Under the pieces are notes generated by a model. It was not told the origin of the DNA. It was given only the letters and a program-made list of their open reading frames with translations, and did not search any database. Both the position numbers and the translations under genes were made by a program. Below are positions 30,883 through 41,204 of a stretch of 64,000 nt of DNA, piece by piece. Origin of the DNA: Candidatus Blochmanniella camponoti (GTDB lineage Bacteria > Pseudomonadota > Gammaproteobacteria > Enterobacterales > Enterobacteriaceae); contig NZ_CP097751.1 in assembly GCF_023585825.1 (NCBI RefSeq), positions 620,001-684,000 of the forward strand, read 5' to 3'. Positions within the stretch are counted from its first letter, which is position 1. Every line of letters starts with the position of its first letter.

Positions 30883-32031
30883 ATGATGTCTATGACAGAC
30901 AATATTATACTACATGACAAAAGATTTTTAACACGAGCGCTCCAATTGGCATGGAAAGGACGCTTTACTACAATGCCTAATCCTAATGTAGGATGTGTTA
31001 TCGTTCGCAATAATAAAATTATAGGAGAGGGGTATCACATACGAGCAGGAGAGGCACATGCTGAAATACATGCGTTACGTATTGCTGGAAATTTAGCACA
31101 AGGAGCAACTGCTTATATCACTCTGGAACCATGTAGTCATTATGGACGTACTCCTCCTTGCACTACTGCATTAATTAATGCAGGAATTAAACGTGTTGTT
31201 GTAGCTATGTTAGATCCTCATTTTTACGCAAGAGGACGTGGTTTGCATGTGTTACAACAAGCAGGTATTGAAGTACAACATAGTCTGATGTTACCTGAAG
31301 CTGAATCAATAAATCGAGGATTTCTCAAACGTATACGTACCGGATTTCCATGGGTTAAATTAAAATTAGCTGCATCTTTAGATGGCAGGACCGCTATGTC
31401 TTCTGGAGAAAGTAAATGGATTACATCTATTCAGGCACGCCAAGATGTACAACGTTTCCGTGCAGAAAGTGACGTCATTCTTTCTACTGCTGGCACTGTT
31501 TTAGCAGATGATCCAAAATTAAATGTACGTTGGGCATGTTTTTCAGACAAAATGAAACGTATTTATTCCAACAATCAAATTAGGCAACCACTGAGAGTCA
31601 TTATTGATAGCACAAATAGAGTACTTCCAACACATCGTATTATACGATATGAGGGAAAAATTCTACTCGTGCGTTTAAAAAAAGATCATCGAAATTGGCC
31701 CTCATCAGTAGAACAACTATTATTATCGTCAATTAATTGTCATGGCCATCATCGAATAAATCTAACAGAATTAATGCAACACCTTGGATATCGTGAAATT
31801 AATAATATTTGGGTTGAAGCAGGAGCTACTTTTTCAGGAGTATTATTAGATATTGGATTGGTAGACGAACTTATTCTGTATCAAGCTATAAAATTTTTAG
31901 GATCTGACGCGCGACCTTTATGTTTATTACCAAACATCAAATGTCTAAATGACATTAAATCTTTTAAATTACTTGACATCAAAAATGTAGGACCAGATCT
32001 GCGTTTAAGATTAATCCCAAAGAGTATGTAA
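30883..32031 (+). CDS. ribD: Riboflavin biosynthesis deaminase/reductase
   Basis: A two-domain enzyme for the second and third steps of riboflavin synthesis. It has 382 residues (E. coli 367). The N-terminal deaminase has GEAHAEIHAL and EPCSHYGRTPPC, with the zinc ligands His and two Cys. The C-terminal reductase begins near residue 150 (WVKLKLAASLDGRTAMSSGESKW), with VEAGATFSG and LVDELILYQAIKFLGSDARPL further on. ATG 30883 is used; an ATG three codons later (MTDN) is nearly as good. nrdR, its usual neighbour, is absent. Confidence 0.96.
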   Translation: MMSMTDNIILHDKRFLTRALQLAWKGRFTTMPNPNVGCVIVRNNKIIGEGYHIRAGEAHAEIHALRIAGNLAQGATAYITLEPCSHYGRTPPCTTALINAGIKRVVVAMLDPHFYARGRGLHVLQQAGIEVQHSLMLPEAESINRGFLKRIRTGFPWVKLKLAASLDGRTAMSSGESKWITSIQARQDVQRFRAESDVILSTAGTVLADDPKLNVRWACFSDKMKRIYSNNQIRQPLRVIIDSTNRVLPTHRIIRYEGKILLVRLKKDHRNWPSSVEQLLLSSINCHGHHRINLTELMQHLGYREINNIWVEAGATFSGVLLDIGLVDELILYQAIKFLGSDARPLCLLPNIKCLNDIKSFKLLDIKNVGPDLRLRLIPKSM

Positions 32032-32056
32032 TATATTTTTTTATTAGTTATACCCT

Positions 32057-32082
32057 ATGTTATAGCATTTATGCTATAACAT
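32057..32082. terminator. Hairpin between ribD and ribH
   Basis: ATGTTATAGCA (32057-32067) pairs with TGCTATAACAT (32072-32082) around TTTA, 25 nt after the ribD stop, followed by GTTTATTTG. It could terminate or attenuate transcription between ribD and ribH. Confidence 0.5.
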
Positions 32083-32140
32083 GTTTATTTGTAAATAAGA
32101 ACAAGTAATGATTTTAGTAACCTGAATAATAAGGATTATT

Positions 32141-32611
32141 ATGAATATTATTGAAAGTGATACTATGGCAAATACAGCCAAGATTGCTATCGCGGTTGTT
32201 CGGTTTAATCGTTTCGTTAATAATAATTTACTCGAAGGAGCTTTAGATGTCTTAAAAAGAATTGGGCACGTAAAAGATGAAAATATAACCATAATTTGGG
32301 TCCCAGGCTCTTATGAATTACCGTTAATCGCAAAAGCATTGGCTATTAGTCACAAATATGATGGAATAGTAGCTTTGGGTACAGTAATTCGTGGATTTAC
32401 TGTACATTTTGAGTTTGTTGCAAAAGAATGTAGCTCTGGATTATCCAGAATTTCCATGGAAAACACATTGCCTATTGGATTTGGATTACTTACTACGGAT
32501 AATATTAGTCAAGCTATAGAACGTTCAGGTGTTAAAGCTAATAACAAAGGATCAGAAGCTGCTTTGGCTGTTTTAGAAATGATTAATATACTAAAAATAA
32601 TTAAAAAGTAG
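32141..32611 (+). CDS. ribH: Lumazine synthase
   Basis: Condenses 5-amino-6-ribitylaminouracil with dihydroxybutanone phosphate to 6,7-dimethyl-8-ribityllumazine. It has 156 residues, the E. coli length. [45 protein letters not shown] (with the catalytic His) and [17 protein letters not shown] are present. The usual GGTAHFEY is changed to GFTVHFEF; the His is kept. It lies upstream of nusB as in E. coli. Confidence 0.96.
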   Translation: MNIIESDTMANTAKIAIAVVRFNRFVNNNLLEGALDVLKRIGHVKDENITIIWVPGSYELPLIAKALAISHKYDGIVALGTVIRGFTVHFEFVAKECSSGLSRISMENTLPIGFGLLTTDNISQAIERSGVKANNKGSEAALAVLEMINILKIIKK

Positions 32612-32645
32612 TTCTTAATACATATAAATATATAACAGGAGTTAT

Positions 32646-33080
32646 GTGAAAGCAATTAGTAGAAGGCGTGCTCGTGAATGTACATTGCAGGCATTGTATT
32701 CTTGGCAAGTATCTAAAAATGATGTTAAAGAAATAGAACGTTATGTTGTAACAGAGCAAGATATTCAAGATTGCAATATCTCTTATTTTCATGAATTATA
32801 CATTGGAGTAATAAGTTGTGCTGAAGAACTGGATAAATTAATGATACCGCATTTATCCCGCAATTTAAAGAAATTAGGTTATATTGAACATTCGGTGTTA
32901 CGTATTGCATTATTTGAGCTTACCAAATGTAATGATATACCATATAAAGTTGCTATTAATGAAGCAATTGAGCTTGTAAAAAATTTTGGAGCTGAAAAAA
33001 GTCATAAATTTATTAATGGAGTATTAGATAAAATAGCCAATCAACTTTGTGTTAGCAAAAACAATCATATTATTAAATAA
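32646..33080 (+). CDS. nusB: Antitermination factor NusB, GTG start
   Basis: Forms the NusB-S10 complex on boxA for rRNA antitermination. It has 144 residues (E. coli 139), beginning at GTG 32646 with [25 protein letters not shown] is 5 nt upstream. An ATG at 32644 overlaps the start and is followed at once by TGA, so it cannot be used. The C-terminal [31 protein letters not shown] is strongly conserved. thiL, next in E. coli, is missing. Confidence 0.96.
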   Translation: MKAISRRRARECTLQALYSWQVSKNDVKEIERYVVTEQDIQDCNISYFHELYIGVISCAEELDKLMIPHLSRNLKKLGYIEHSVLRIALFELTKCNDIPYKVAINEAIELVKNFGAEKSHKFINGVLDKIANQLCVSKNNHIIK

Positions 33081-33170
33081 TAATGATATAATTGTTGTTT
33101 TTATAATGAAAAATAAATTTGAAAGAACAATAATTGTTTTTATTAATCCCGAACCCCCGAAACCGGATAG

Positions 33171-33677
33171 ATGTGTGCTACTGATATGTTTTTAAATATG
33201 ATTAGTAATTTGAAATTATCTAAAATATGGTGTTTATTTGCCACTGGTTTTGGTTTAGGTACAATTTCTTGGCTACCAGTAGGAACTGCAGCGTCATTAT
33301 TAGCAATACCAATATGGTGGATTTTGAATTATTTATTTCCATTTCAGTTTTATCTTCTATTCTTGATTATTGGAACAGGAGTGGGTATATATTTTTGTGA
33401 TCATACTACTAAAATAATTGGTGTTCATGATCCTAAATCAATCGTTTGGGACGAATTTGTCGGTATGTGGATGACATTAATTATAGTACCAATACATAGT
33501 TGGGTATGGACGATTATCGCATTTTTATTATTTAGAATATTTGATATAGCAAAACCCTGGCCAATTTCATGGTGTGATCGTGAAATAAAAGGTGGATTTG
33601 GAATCATTATTGATGACATATTAGCGAGTATTATATCAGTTTGCATCATGCTATTACTAATGAATTTATATCATTAA
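33171..33677 (+). CDS. pgpA: Phosphatidylglycerophosphatase A
   Basis: Dephosphorylates phosphatidylglycerophosphate to phosphatidylglycerol in the inner membrane. It has 168 residues (E. coli 172), with four hydrophobic segments. KSIVWDEFVGMW and IIIDDILASI carry the conserved acidic residues of the family. Starts at 33171 or 33186 are both possible; neither has a good Shine-Dalgarno. An unusual GC-rich patch lies directly upstream (33148-33166). Confidence 0.94.
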   Translation: MCATDMFLNMISNLKLSKIWCLFATGFGLGTISWLPVGTAASLLAIPIWWILNYLFPFQFYLLFLIIGTGVGIYFCDHTTKIIGVHDPKSIVWDEFVGMWMTLIIVPIHSWVWTIIAFLLFRIFDIAKPWPISWCDREIKGGFGIIIDDILASIISVCIMLLLMNLYH

Positions 33678-33776
33678 AATGTTTTATAAAATGTATATAT
33701 GTCGATAATATTGAAGGTTAACTTTATTATATGTGTCAGATCATCTAAACGTTATACTACATTGAATATAACCCTG

Positions 33777-35651
33777 TTAATGTATCCATTTTATAATTTT
33801 TTTATAAATACCTATACTATCTAATCCCAATTCAGAGAGTATCTCTGATTGTGAACCTTGTGAAATAAAAAAATCAGGCAAACCAATGTTTAAAACTGGA
33901 ATTGATAACTTATTCTGCATAATAAATTCATTTACCCCGCTTCCGGCTCCACCCATTATTGTATTTTCTTCTAATGTTATTAAAACTTGGTGATTTTTAG
34001 CAAGATTTTTTATTAAGTTTTCATCTAATGGCTTAACAAATCTCATATCTACTAGAGTCGCATTTAATTCAGATGCAACATTATAGGCTGATTGCAATAA
34101 AGTTCCGAAATTAAGAATTGCGATGCAATTTCCTTGACGACGTATTACACCTTTACTTAATGGTAAGGTATACAATTTTGTTGTATCTACTAAATTACCA
34201 GGTACAGCATATCCCTTAGGATAACGTACAACACTAGGTCCATATCGATAGCGATATCCTGTATATAACATCAACTTACATTCACACGCATCACTTGGGG
34301 TCATGATTATCATATTTGGAATACAACGCAAATACGATAAATCAAAAGCGCCTTGGTGAGTTTGTCCATCTGCTCCGACAATACCTCCTCGATCGACAGC
34401 AAATAACACAGGCAAATTCTGAATTGCTACGTCATGGATTACTTGATCATATGCGCGTTGTAAAAATGTTGAATAAATAGCGACAATAGGTTTATAACCC
34501 GCTATAGCTAATCCAGCAGCAAATGTCACAGCATGTTGTTCAGCAATTGCAACATCAAAATATTGTTTTGGATATTTCTGAGAGAAGATACTCATTCCAG
34601 AACCTTCTCTCATCGCGGGCGTAATTCCTATAATCTTATTATCTCGAGCCGCAACTTGGCATAACCAATCACCAAAAATTGCAGAATAAGTTATATTTTT
34701 AGAATGTTCTGTGGGTAACGATCCGCTTTCAGGATCAAATTTTGGTACTGCGTGCCATTTAACAGGATCTTTTTCTGCAGGTTCATATCCACAACCTTTT
34801 TTAGTAATAACATGTAAGAATTGTGGACCTTTCATATCACGTATATTTCTCAAAATATATACTAATTCTAATACATCGTGTCCATTAATGGGGCCAATAT
34901 AATTAAAACCAAGTTGTGAAAATAATGAACTTGATGTGCCATTAAAATTTTTGATTTGGTTACCAGTATGTTTAATCAATGTATTAGTTAAAAAAACGTC
35001 AGACAATATTTTATTATTGTCTACTTTTAAATTGGAATATACTTTTTTTAATAAAATATGAGTATGATGATTGTTTAATGCTCCTACGTTTTCTGAAATA
35101 GACATTTCATTATCATTTAAAATAATCAATAAATCAGAGTTTGTAGATCCAGCATGGTTCATTGCTTCAAAGGCCATCCCAGCAGTTATTGCTCCATCTC
35201 CTATCACGCATACTGTACGACGTCCCAGCATTTCTCGTCCCGCCGCTATTGCTAGACCTAATCCCGCGCTAATTGAAGTAGAGGAATGTCCTACTGATAA
35301 AACATCATATTCGCTTTCATCACGACAAGGAAATGGATGTAATCCGTTCCTCCTTCTAATACTAAAAATACGTTCGCGTCGTCCCGTAAGAATTTTATGT
35401 GGATATGCTTGATGCCCTACATCCCAAATTAAATAATCAAATGGAGTATTGTATACGTAATGTAATGCTACGGTAAGTTCAATAGTTCCTAATCCAGATG
35501 CAAAATGTCCGCTAGATCTACTAACACTAGTTAAAAGAAATTGACGTAACTCATTACACAACTTTGTTAAATGATCTTCAGATAATTGTCTCAATTCTTT
35601 AGGAGTATTGATTAAACCTAATATGGGGTATTTATTTGAATTACAGTTCAT
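33777..35651 (-). CDS. dxs: 1-Deoxy-D-xylulose-5-phosphate synthase
   Basis: Condenses pyruvate and glyceraldehyde 3-phosphate with thiamine diphosphate, the entry to the MEP isoprenoid pathway. It has 624 residues (E. coli 620). The ThDP motif [20 protein letters not shown] near residue 150 with [10 protein letters not shown], the pyrimidine-domain [17 protein letters not shown] (catalytic Glu), and [18 protein letters not shown] are intact. It is downstream of ispA on the same strand, as in E. coli. Confidence 0.97.
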   Translation of the reverse strand: MNCNSNKYPILGLINTPKELRQLSEDHLTKLCNELRQFLLTSVSRSSGHFASGLGTIELTVALHYVYNTPFDYLIWDVGHQAYPHKILTGRRERIFSIRRRNGLHPFPCRDESEYDVLSVGHSSTSISAGLGLAIAAGREMLGRRTVCVIGDGAITAGMAFEAMNHAGSTNSDLLIILNDNEMSISENVGALNNHHTHILLKKVYSNLKVDNNKILSDVFLTNTLIKHTGNQIKNFNGTSSSLFSQLGFNYIGPINGHDVLELVYILRNIRDMKGPQFLHVITKKGCGYEPAEKDPVKWHAVPKFDPESGSLPTEHSKNITYSAIFGDWLCQVAARDNKIIGITPAMREGSGMSIFSQKYPKQYFDVAIAEQHAVTFAAGLAIAGYKPIVAIYSTFLQRAYDQVIHDVAIQNLPVLFAVDRGGIVGADGQTHQGAFDLSYLRCIPNMIIMTPSDACECKLMLYTGYRYRYGPSVVRYPKGYAVPGNLVDTTKLYTLPLSKGVIRRQGNCIAILNFGTLLQSAYNVASELNATLVDMRFVKPLDENLIKNLAKNHQVLITLEENTIMGGAGSGVNEFIMQNKLSIPVLNIGLPDFFISQGSQSEILSELGLDSIGIYKKIIKWIH

Positions 35652-35686
35652 ATTAAATTTATTTAATATTATTTATTTACGTAATT

Positions 35687-36607
35687 TTAGTTGTTACGTT
35701 TAATGATATAACGCGAAAATGCAGATAAAATATTAACGTTGTAGCCTAATTTCGCAATGTATTTTAAAGATGTTAATGACTCACAATATAAATCTTGAGC
35801 TTTAGTGCGAGCTGTGCTTAATCCTAATATTTTTGGATAAGTGTTGTTGATATCATTATGTTTCGATCGCATGCTGTGTTTTTTTTTCTGATCATATGTA
35901 TGTGAAATATCTATAATGTCATCTTGTATTTGAAAAGCTAAACCTATAGTTGTAGCATAGTGGTCTAGAAATGACAATACGTCATCGCAGCTTTTGTTTC
36001 CTGCTGCTAAAGCTCCAATGCGAACTGCAGCTCGAATTAATGATCCTGTTTTGTACTGATATATGGTTTCTAACTGTGTGGCTGATATATTTTTATTATT
36101 TTTACTAATTAAATCTAAAGACTGACCTAAGCACATACCATTAGCTCCGCTGGCAGAAGCTAATGTAGCAATCATTTTTAAACGATCTTGATCTGTGACG
36201 GTTGGCATATGTGCTTCTGAAAGAATGGTAAAAGCTAATGTATGTAGAGCATCACCTGCTAAAACAGCAATAGATTCTCCAAATTTGACATGACATGTTG
36301 GATGTCCTCTACGCAGTTTATCATTATCCATAATAGGTAAATCATCATGGATTAAAGAATAAGCATGTATGCATTCAATGGCTGCTGCTGGAGCATTAAG
36401 ATTTGATGATCTAATACCAAATAATTTACCTGTTTGATAAACCAAAAAAGGACGTAATCGTTTTCCTCCTAACAGAACACTATAACGTATTGCTTGCATC
36501 AGGAGAGATACATCTTGTTTAAGAAACATAAGTAAATAACGACTAATAGCTTCATCTACTCGTTGATGGCTGGCACGTAACTCATTAACAAAATCAATCA
36601 TAAGCAT
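35687..36607 (-). CDS. ispA: Farnesyl diphosphate synthase
   Basis: Condenses IPP with DMAPP and GPP to make FPP for ubiquinone and undecaprenyl phosphate. It has 306 residues (E. coli 299). The first aspartate-rich motif is HDDLPIMDND and the second FQIQDDIIDIS; GGKRLRPFLVYQTG near residue 48 binds IPP. ATGs at 36607 and 36601 are both plausible starts. xseB, upstream in E. coli, is absent. It works with Dxs here and feeds CyoE (haem o) and Ubi enzymes. Confidence 0.96.
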   Translation of the reverse strand: MLMIDFVNELRASHQRVDEAISRYLLMFLKQDVSLLMQAIRYSVLLGGKRLRPFLVYQTGKLFGIRSSNLNAPAAAIECIHAYSLIHDDLPIMDNDKLRRGHPTCHVKFGESIAVLAGDALHTLAFTILSEAHMPTVTDQDRLKMIATLASASGANGMCLGQSLDLISKNNKNISATQLETIYQYKTGSLIRAAVRIGALAAGNKSCDDVLSFLDHYATTIGLAFQIQDDIIDISHTYDQKKKHSMRSKHNDINNTYPKILGLSTARTKAQDLYCESLTSLKYIAKLGYNVNILSAFSRYIIKRNN

Positions 36608-36892
36608 AGTATTGTACTAATACCATAAAATAAACACTATTAGATATGTGTATTTAAATAACATACACAGTATATAATAATATTGCATAATAAAAATATC
36701 TATATGTTAGTATAATTATTTTCATAAATTCATATATTGATTACGTATATGATAGGCTATCATCATTTTTGATGCGATAATCTAAAAGAAGAGCACATTA
36801 TTATGTAAATAATAATAATTTATATAGTATAAGATTACTATATCTAATATATTATTCTTATGCTTATGTATTTTAATGTTTAAAACATTTAT

Positions 36893-38353
36893 ATGAAAAT
36901 AGTTATTAAATTATCACCAGAAATTACAATAAAAAGCCGCGCTATACGAGTTTTTTTTATAAAAATCCTCATTACAAATATTAAGACTATTTTAAAAAAA
37001 AATAATGAATCAGCATCAATTATACGTAATTGGGATTATCTTGAGGTAATATGTAATAATAACAAGTACCAAAAAATATGCGCTATTTTAGTGAATATTC
37101 CTGGTATTCATCATTTGTTATTAATTAAAAAACATATGTTTCATTCTTTACAAGATATTTATGAAAAAATTATACTCAGTCTAAATTGTGAGATTAAATT
37201 GTCAGGTAAAAGTTTTTGTGTTCGAGTGAAACGTTGTGGCAAACATAATTTCACTTCTCAAGAAGTTGAACATTATTTAGGGAATAAATTGTGTCAAAAC
37301 ATAGGTAATATTAGAGTTAACTTAACAAAACCTGAAAAAACTATATGTTTGGAAATTAAAGATAATAAACTTTTTATAATTATCAAACGTTACGAAGGAT
37401 TAGGAGGTTTTCCGATAGGTACGCAACAAGAAATGTTATCATTAATTTCAGGAGGATTTGATTCAGCTGTTGCTAGCTATATGTTCATTCGACGAGGATG
37501 TAAAGTGAATTATTGTTTTTTTAATTTAGGCGGAGCTATGCATACTATTGAAGTATGTAAGGTAATATATTTTCTATGGAACAAATTTAGTAGTTCTCAT
37601 AAAATAAAATTTATTTCTATTGATTTTTCAGAAGTCATTAAAGAAATTGTTGCTAAAATAAAAGACAACCAAATAGGAGTAGTGTTAAAACGTATGATGA
37701 TACGTTCTGCATCATTGGTAGCTAATCGTTGCAAAATTACTGCATTAATAACAGGAGAAGTATTAGGACAAGTATCGAGTCAAACTTTAAGCAACCTAAC
37801 ACTTATTGACAGTGTTTCTGATCATGTAATATTTCGCCCTTTAATTGCTTATGACAAAGAAAAAATTATTAATTTAGCTCGAAAAATAGGCACAGAAATA
37901 TTTTCAAAATCTGTTCCGGAATATTGTGGAATAATATCAACAAAATCAACTGCAAGAACAACAAAAGAACTCATCGAATTTGAAGAAAATAATTTTGATT
38001 TCACCGTGTTAGACCGTGCGGTGTCTCAATCTTACGTAATAGACGTACAAAATATTCCTGATCAAATTATTAATCAACATGTATTTCAAGTAGAAACTAA
38101 AAAAATATTGGATTCTACTGATGTAGTATTGGATATACGAACAGAAATTGAACAAAAAAGAAATCCTCTTTATTTAGATAATGTAGAAATAAAAAAAATA
38201 CCTTTTTATAGTCTAATTGATCAATTTTCTAAATTAAATCCCGATAAAGTATATTTATTATATTGTGATCATGGTATAATGAGTCGGTTGCAGGTAATGT
38301 ATTTGCATGGACAAGGATTTCGCAATGTAAAGATATACAGGCCACCTAGATAA
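36893..38353 (+). CDS. thiI: tRNA 4-thiouridine sulfurtransferase
   Basis: Adds sulfur to U8 of tRNA (and, in E. coli, to ThiS for thiamine). It has 486 residues (E. coli 482). An N-terminal ferredoxin-like/THUMP region is followed by the PP-loop SGGFDSAVASYM near residue 184, a Cys in PEYCGIIS near residue 344 (the E. coli disulfide partner C344), and a C-terminal rhodanese domain with Cys in LLYCDHGIMSRLQ. A poly(A) run of nine lies at 36994-37002. Since thiL is missing from nusB-pgpA, the tRNA role is the likelier reason for its retention. Confidence 0.95.
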   Translation: MKIVIKLSPEITIKSRAIRVFFIKILITNIKTILKKNNESASIIRNWDYLEVICNNNKYQKICAILVNIPGIHHLLLIKKHMFHSLQDIYEKIILSLNCEIKLSGKSFCVRVKRCGKHNFTSQEVEHYLGNKLCQNIGNIRVNLTKPEKTICLEIKDNKLFIIIKRYEGLGGFPIGTQQEMLSLISGGFDSAVASYMFIRRGCKVNYCFFNLGGAMHTIEVCKVIYFLWNKFSSSHKIKFISIDFSEVIKEIVAKIKDNQIGVVLKRMMIRSASLVANRCKITALITGEVLGQVSSQTLSNLTLIDSVSDHVIFRPLIAYDKEKIINLARKIGTEIFSKSVPEYCGIISTKSTARTTKELIEFEENNFDFTVLDRAVSQSYVIDVQNIPDQIINQHVFQVETKKILDSTDVVLDIRTEIEQKRNPLYLDNVEIKKIPFYSLIDQFSKLNPDKVYLLYCDHGIMSRLQVMYLHGQGFRNVKIYRPPR

Positions 38354-38674
38354 CGAATAGGGTGAAACAAGTCGTGGATAAATACTTCAATTAAAAATTT
38401 TAATTAATAATGAGTGCCTTACTGAATTATTAAGTTTACTAAAAATTGTTTTATAGAAAACGCCATAGCATTGGTTTTCAGTATTACTGAATTATAGATA
38501 ACTTTTATTAATAAATTACAGTAATCACATTACCGTAATTACGCTTTTACAGTTTATAAAAAACATAATTTTTTTATTCACAACATTTATTGAAATATTC
38601 TGTGTTTTAATGAAGCAATGGATTTATGTATTTCGTTGCATATTAACCGTAAAATTTAACCGCATTACAGATAA
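38354..38674. other. Convergent spacer thiI-yajR
   Basis: No gene is seen in these 321 nt; panE and yajQ of E. coli are missing. ATTACAGTAAT..ATTACCGTAAT near 38516-38542 is a loose repeat, perhaps part of a bidirectional terminator. Confidence 0.5.
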
Positions 38675-39835
38675 TTAATGTAGTGTGTTAACTACTATAA
38701 CACACAATAAGGATATAATTAATGAAAAAAACAATACCAACCATACTCCTTTCATTTCTAATAAAAATCCACCTAAAATCCCACCGAATCCTATTCCTAA
38801 AAATTGACCAATAGAATAAATACTAATGGTAGTTACTTTATATTTTTTTTGTGCTTCTTTGTTTATCAAAGCAGGTAATATTGTCTCTATTAAACTAAAT
38901 GCTATAAAAAATAACTGCATTCCAAGTAAAAACATTTTACTATATAATGTATTCATTAACATAATTAGTTCAGATAAAAATAAAATATTCATACAAGCAA
39001 TTAATATCTTTTTTGTACAATTTTTACCTTCAAAATAGAAAATACATGTCAATACTACGATAGCAGATATTACCATAATAATACTATAAATTTTCCAATG
39101 TATACCAAGAGGAAATCCTAAATTTATCATTGTTTTTGGTAAAACAATAAAGTTTAACATTAAAATAGTATGTGTAAAAAATATGCTAACATTTAATTTC
39201 ATTAATTGTGAATGAGTTAATATATGTTTAATTTGATTAAACATAATAAATAAATTTTCATCATTTTTTACGGGATGAGAAGAAATAGGTGGTTTTATAA
39301 TACAAATTAGAATAATAGCTAATATAATTAATATAGTAATACTATGAAATAATCCGTTCAATCCAAACTTATTAGCAATAATTGGGCCAAGAACCATAGA
39401 AGCAGCAAAAGCTATACCAACACTCATACCAACTGACGCCATAGCTTTTATACGATGTTGTTCTGGTACTGAGTCTAACAACAATGCTATAAGTGAGCTG
39501 CCAATAGCTCCTGATCCTTGTAGTGCTCGTCCAATAATAAGCCCCCAAATATTACTAGTGGTTGCTGCTATTTCACTACCAAAAATAAATAACACTAATC
39601 CCCCGATAATGACAGATTTACGTCCAATTTTGTCAGACATTAATCCAAAAGGTAATTGAAAGATTATTTGCATTAAGCCATATACTCCAATAGCTACACC
39701 TAGCGCAGTTCCATTCGCTCCTTGTAAGGAAACAGCATGAACAGTTAAAACGGGCAGAATCATGAATACTCCTGCCATACGTAATGCAAATATCATGCTC
39801 AATCCAAATATAATGTAAAATTCTTTTTTAGTCAT
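38675..39835 (-). CDS. yajR: MFS transporter, YajR-like
   Basis: An inner-membrane major facilitator with about twelve hydrophobic segments. It has 386 residues; E. coli YajR has 454, and the difference matches loss of its C-terminal cytosolic YAM domain. The loop 2-3 motif GLMSDKIGRKSVIIGG and the YajR-like opening FGLSMIFALRMAGVFMILPVL are present. It sits next to cyoE, as in E. coli. The substrate is not known for this family. Confidence 0.85.
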   Translation of the reverse strand: MTKKEFYIIFGLSMIFALRMAGVFMILPVLTVHAVSLQGANGTALGVAIGVYGLMQIIFQLPFGLMSDKIGRKSVIIGGLVLFIFGSEIAATTSNIWGLIIGRALQGSGAIGSSLIALLLDSVPEQHRIKAMASVGMSVGIAFAASMVLGPIIANKFGLNGLFHSITILIILAIILICIIKPPISSHPVKNDENLFIMFNQIKHILTHSQLMKLNVSIFFTHTILMLNFIVLPKTMINLGFPLGIHWKIYSIIMVISAIVVLTCIFYFEGKNCTKKILIACMNILFLSELIMLMNTLYSKMFLLGMQLFFIAFSLIETILPALINKEAQKKYKVTTISIYSIGQFLGIGFGGILGGFLLEMKGVWLVLFFSLIISLLCVIVVNTLH

Positions 39836-39895
39836 TATAGTGTTAACAATAGATGGATATCGAAGTATCTTAAATTTATATATTTTAAAATATCG

Positions 39896-39934
39896 ATATA
39901 TATGAAATATTTAAAATGAAAATTTCATATATAT
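39896..39934 (-). terminator. Hairpin after cyoE
   Basis: ATATATATGAAAT (39896-39908) pairs with ATTTCATATATAT (39922-39934) around a 13-nt loop, between cyoE and yajR on the side where the minus-strand cyo operon ends. A 14-bp palindrome ATATTTTAAAATAT lies next to it at 39880-39893. Likely the end of the operon, though AT richness makes chance possible. Confidence 0.45.
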
Positions 39935-39991
39935 TGAGAAATATCATATTATTTATTCATTTAAATTAATAGTATTTCACATATGGCATAT

Positions 39992-40876
39992 TTACAGTAA
40001 TATATTTTTTGTAGAAAATAAAATATGATCTAAGGATAAAAGCAAATTTAATGATACTATAATGATAAGAGATAATAAAAACATTTTCTTTGCCCACAAA
40101 TTATTATGATTAATTATTCTATAACCATAAAAGCCCATATATAACCACCATAAATTCATAACGCTAATTATTATTAAAAATATATAACTAGTATACCCCA
40201 TAACAGTAAATAATATGGTTGCTATAATAAATCCAATTATATAAACAACCATATGATTCTTAGTTGACTCCATCCCCTTTTTAATAGGGAAAGTTGGAAT
40301 AAAAGCTACTTTATAATCATTGAATCGTAAAATAGCAATGGAATGAGAATGTGGGATTTGCCACAAACTAAAAATTATTAATAATATTACAGCTCCTACA
40401 TCAAATTGATTTGAAGCGGTACAATATCCAATAACTGGTGGCATCGCTCCTGATACACTACCCACCATTATACTATAAATAGATCTACGTTTCATCCATA
40501 AACTATACACCCCGACATATATCAATAAACCTATTGCCGCTAAATATACTGTCAAAAAATTCTTAGTAAAACTCAAAAACAAAAATCCAAATATACTTAA
40601 GATTACTGCATACAATATACTTCGATTTAAAAAAAGTTGACCGTGTTGCACCAAGACTCTATTTTTAGTTCTTTCCATAACTGCATCAATATCTCGATCA
40701 ATAATGTTATTTAACACACAGCCAGCAGCTATCACTAAGGCTGTTCCTACAATCATTGTGATAAATAAAGAACAAGATATAGCATCTCGCGATGCTATTA
40801 AAAATCCCCCTATAGCCGACATTAAATTACCTAAAACAATTCCTGGTTTCGTTAAGTGTAAATAATATTTAATCAT
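39992..40876 (-). CDS. cyoE: Protohaem IX farnesyltransferase (haem o synthase)
   Basis: Transfers a farnesyl group to haem b to make haem o for cytochrome bo oxidase. It has 294 residues (E. coli 296), with a polytopic membrane protein profile. The prenyltransferase motif NNIIDRDIDAVMERTKNR near residue 61 carries the Asp-rich site. It is the last gene of cyoABCDE. The farnesyl donor comes from IspA (35687). Confidence 0.97.
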   Translation of the reverse strand: MIKYYLHLTKPGIVLGNLMSAIGGFLIASRDAISCSLFITMIVGTALVIAAGCVLNNIIDRDIDAVMERTKNRVLVQHGQLFLNRSILYAVILSIFGFLFLSFTKNFLTVYLAAIGLLIYVGVYSLWMKRRSIYSIMVGSVSGAMPPVIGYCTASNQFDVGAVILLIIFSLWQIPHSHSIAILRFNDYKVAFIPTFPIKKGMESTKNHMVVYIIGFIIATILFTVMGYTSYIFLIIISVMNLWWLYMGFYGYRIINHNNLWAKKMFLLSLIIIVSLNLLLSLDHILFSTKNILL

Positions 40877-40898
40877 AACAATTAAACTATCTTATTAT

Positions 40899-41201
40899 TC
40901 AAATCATCAAATTATGATGCAAATGTGTCATAATCCATACACTTCCTAATACAAGGATAAAAACAATAAATATTGTGAATATTAAAGATATTAAATTCCA
41001 TGCTTGATTAGATACATTTCCCAAATGTAAAAAGAAAATTAAATGAACAATGATCTGAATTATTGAGCAAAATACAATGATATTTATTAATATTTTTTTA
41101 TTTATTGCGTCATGTGTAACCATAACAAATGGAACGATTGTCAAAACAACAGACAACATAAACCCAATCAAATATGACTTCTGTGTATAACCATTCTTCA
41201 T
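40899..41201 (-). CDS. cyoD: Cytochrome bo oxidase subunit IV
   Basis: A small accessory subunit of cytochrome bo with three hydrophobic segments. It has 100 residues (E. coli 109). YLIGFMLSVVLTIVPFVMV and the HLIFFLHLG segment match the family. It lies 3 nt after cyoC and 22 nt before cyoE. Confidence 0.94.
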   Translation of the reverse strand: MKNGYTQKSYLIGFMLSVVLTIVPFVMVTHDAINKKILINIIVFCSIIQIIVHLIFFLHLGNVSNQAWNLISLIFTIFIVFILVLGSVWIMTHLHHNLMI

Positions 41202-41204
41202 TAA

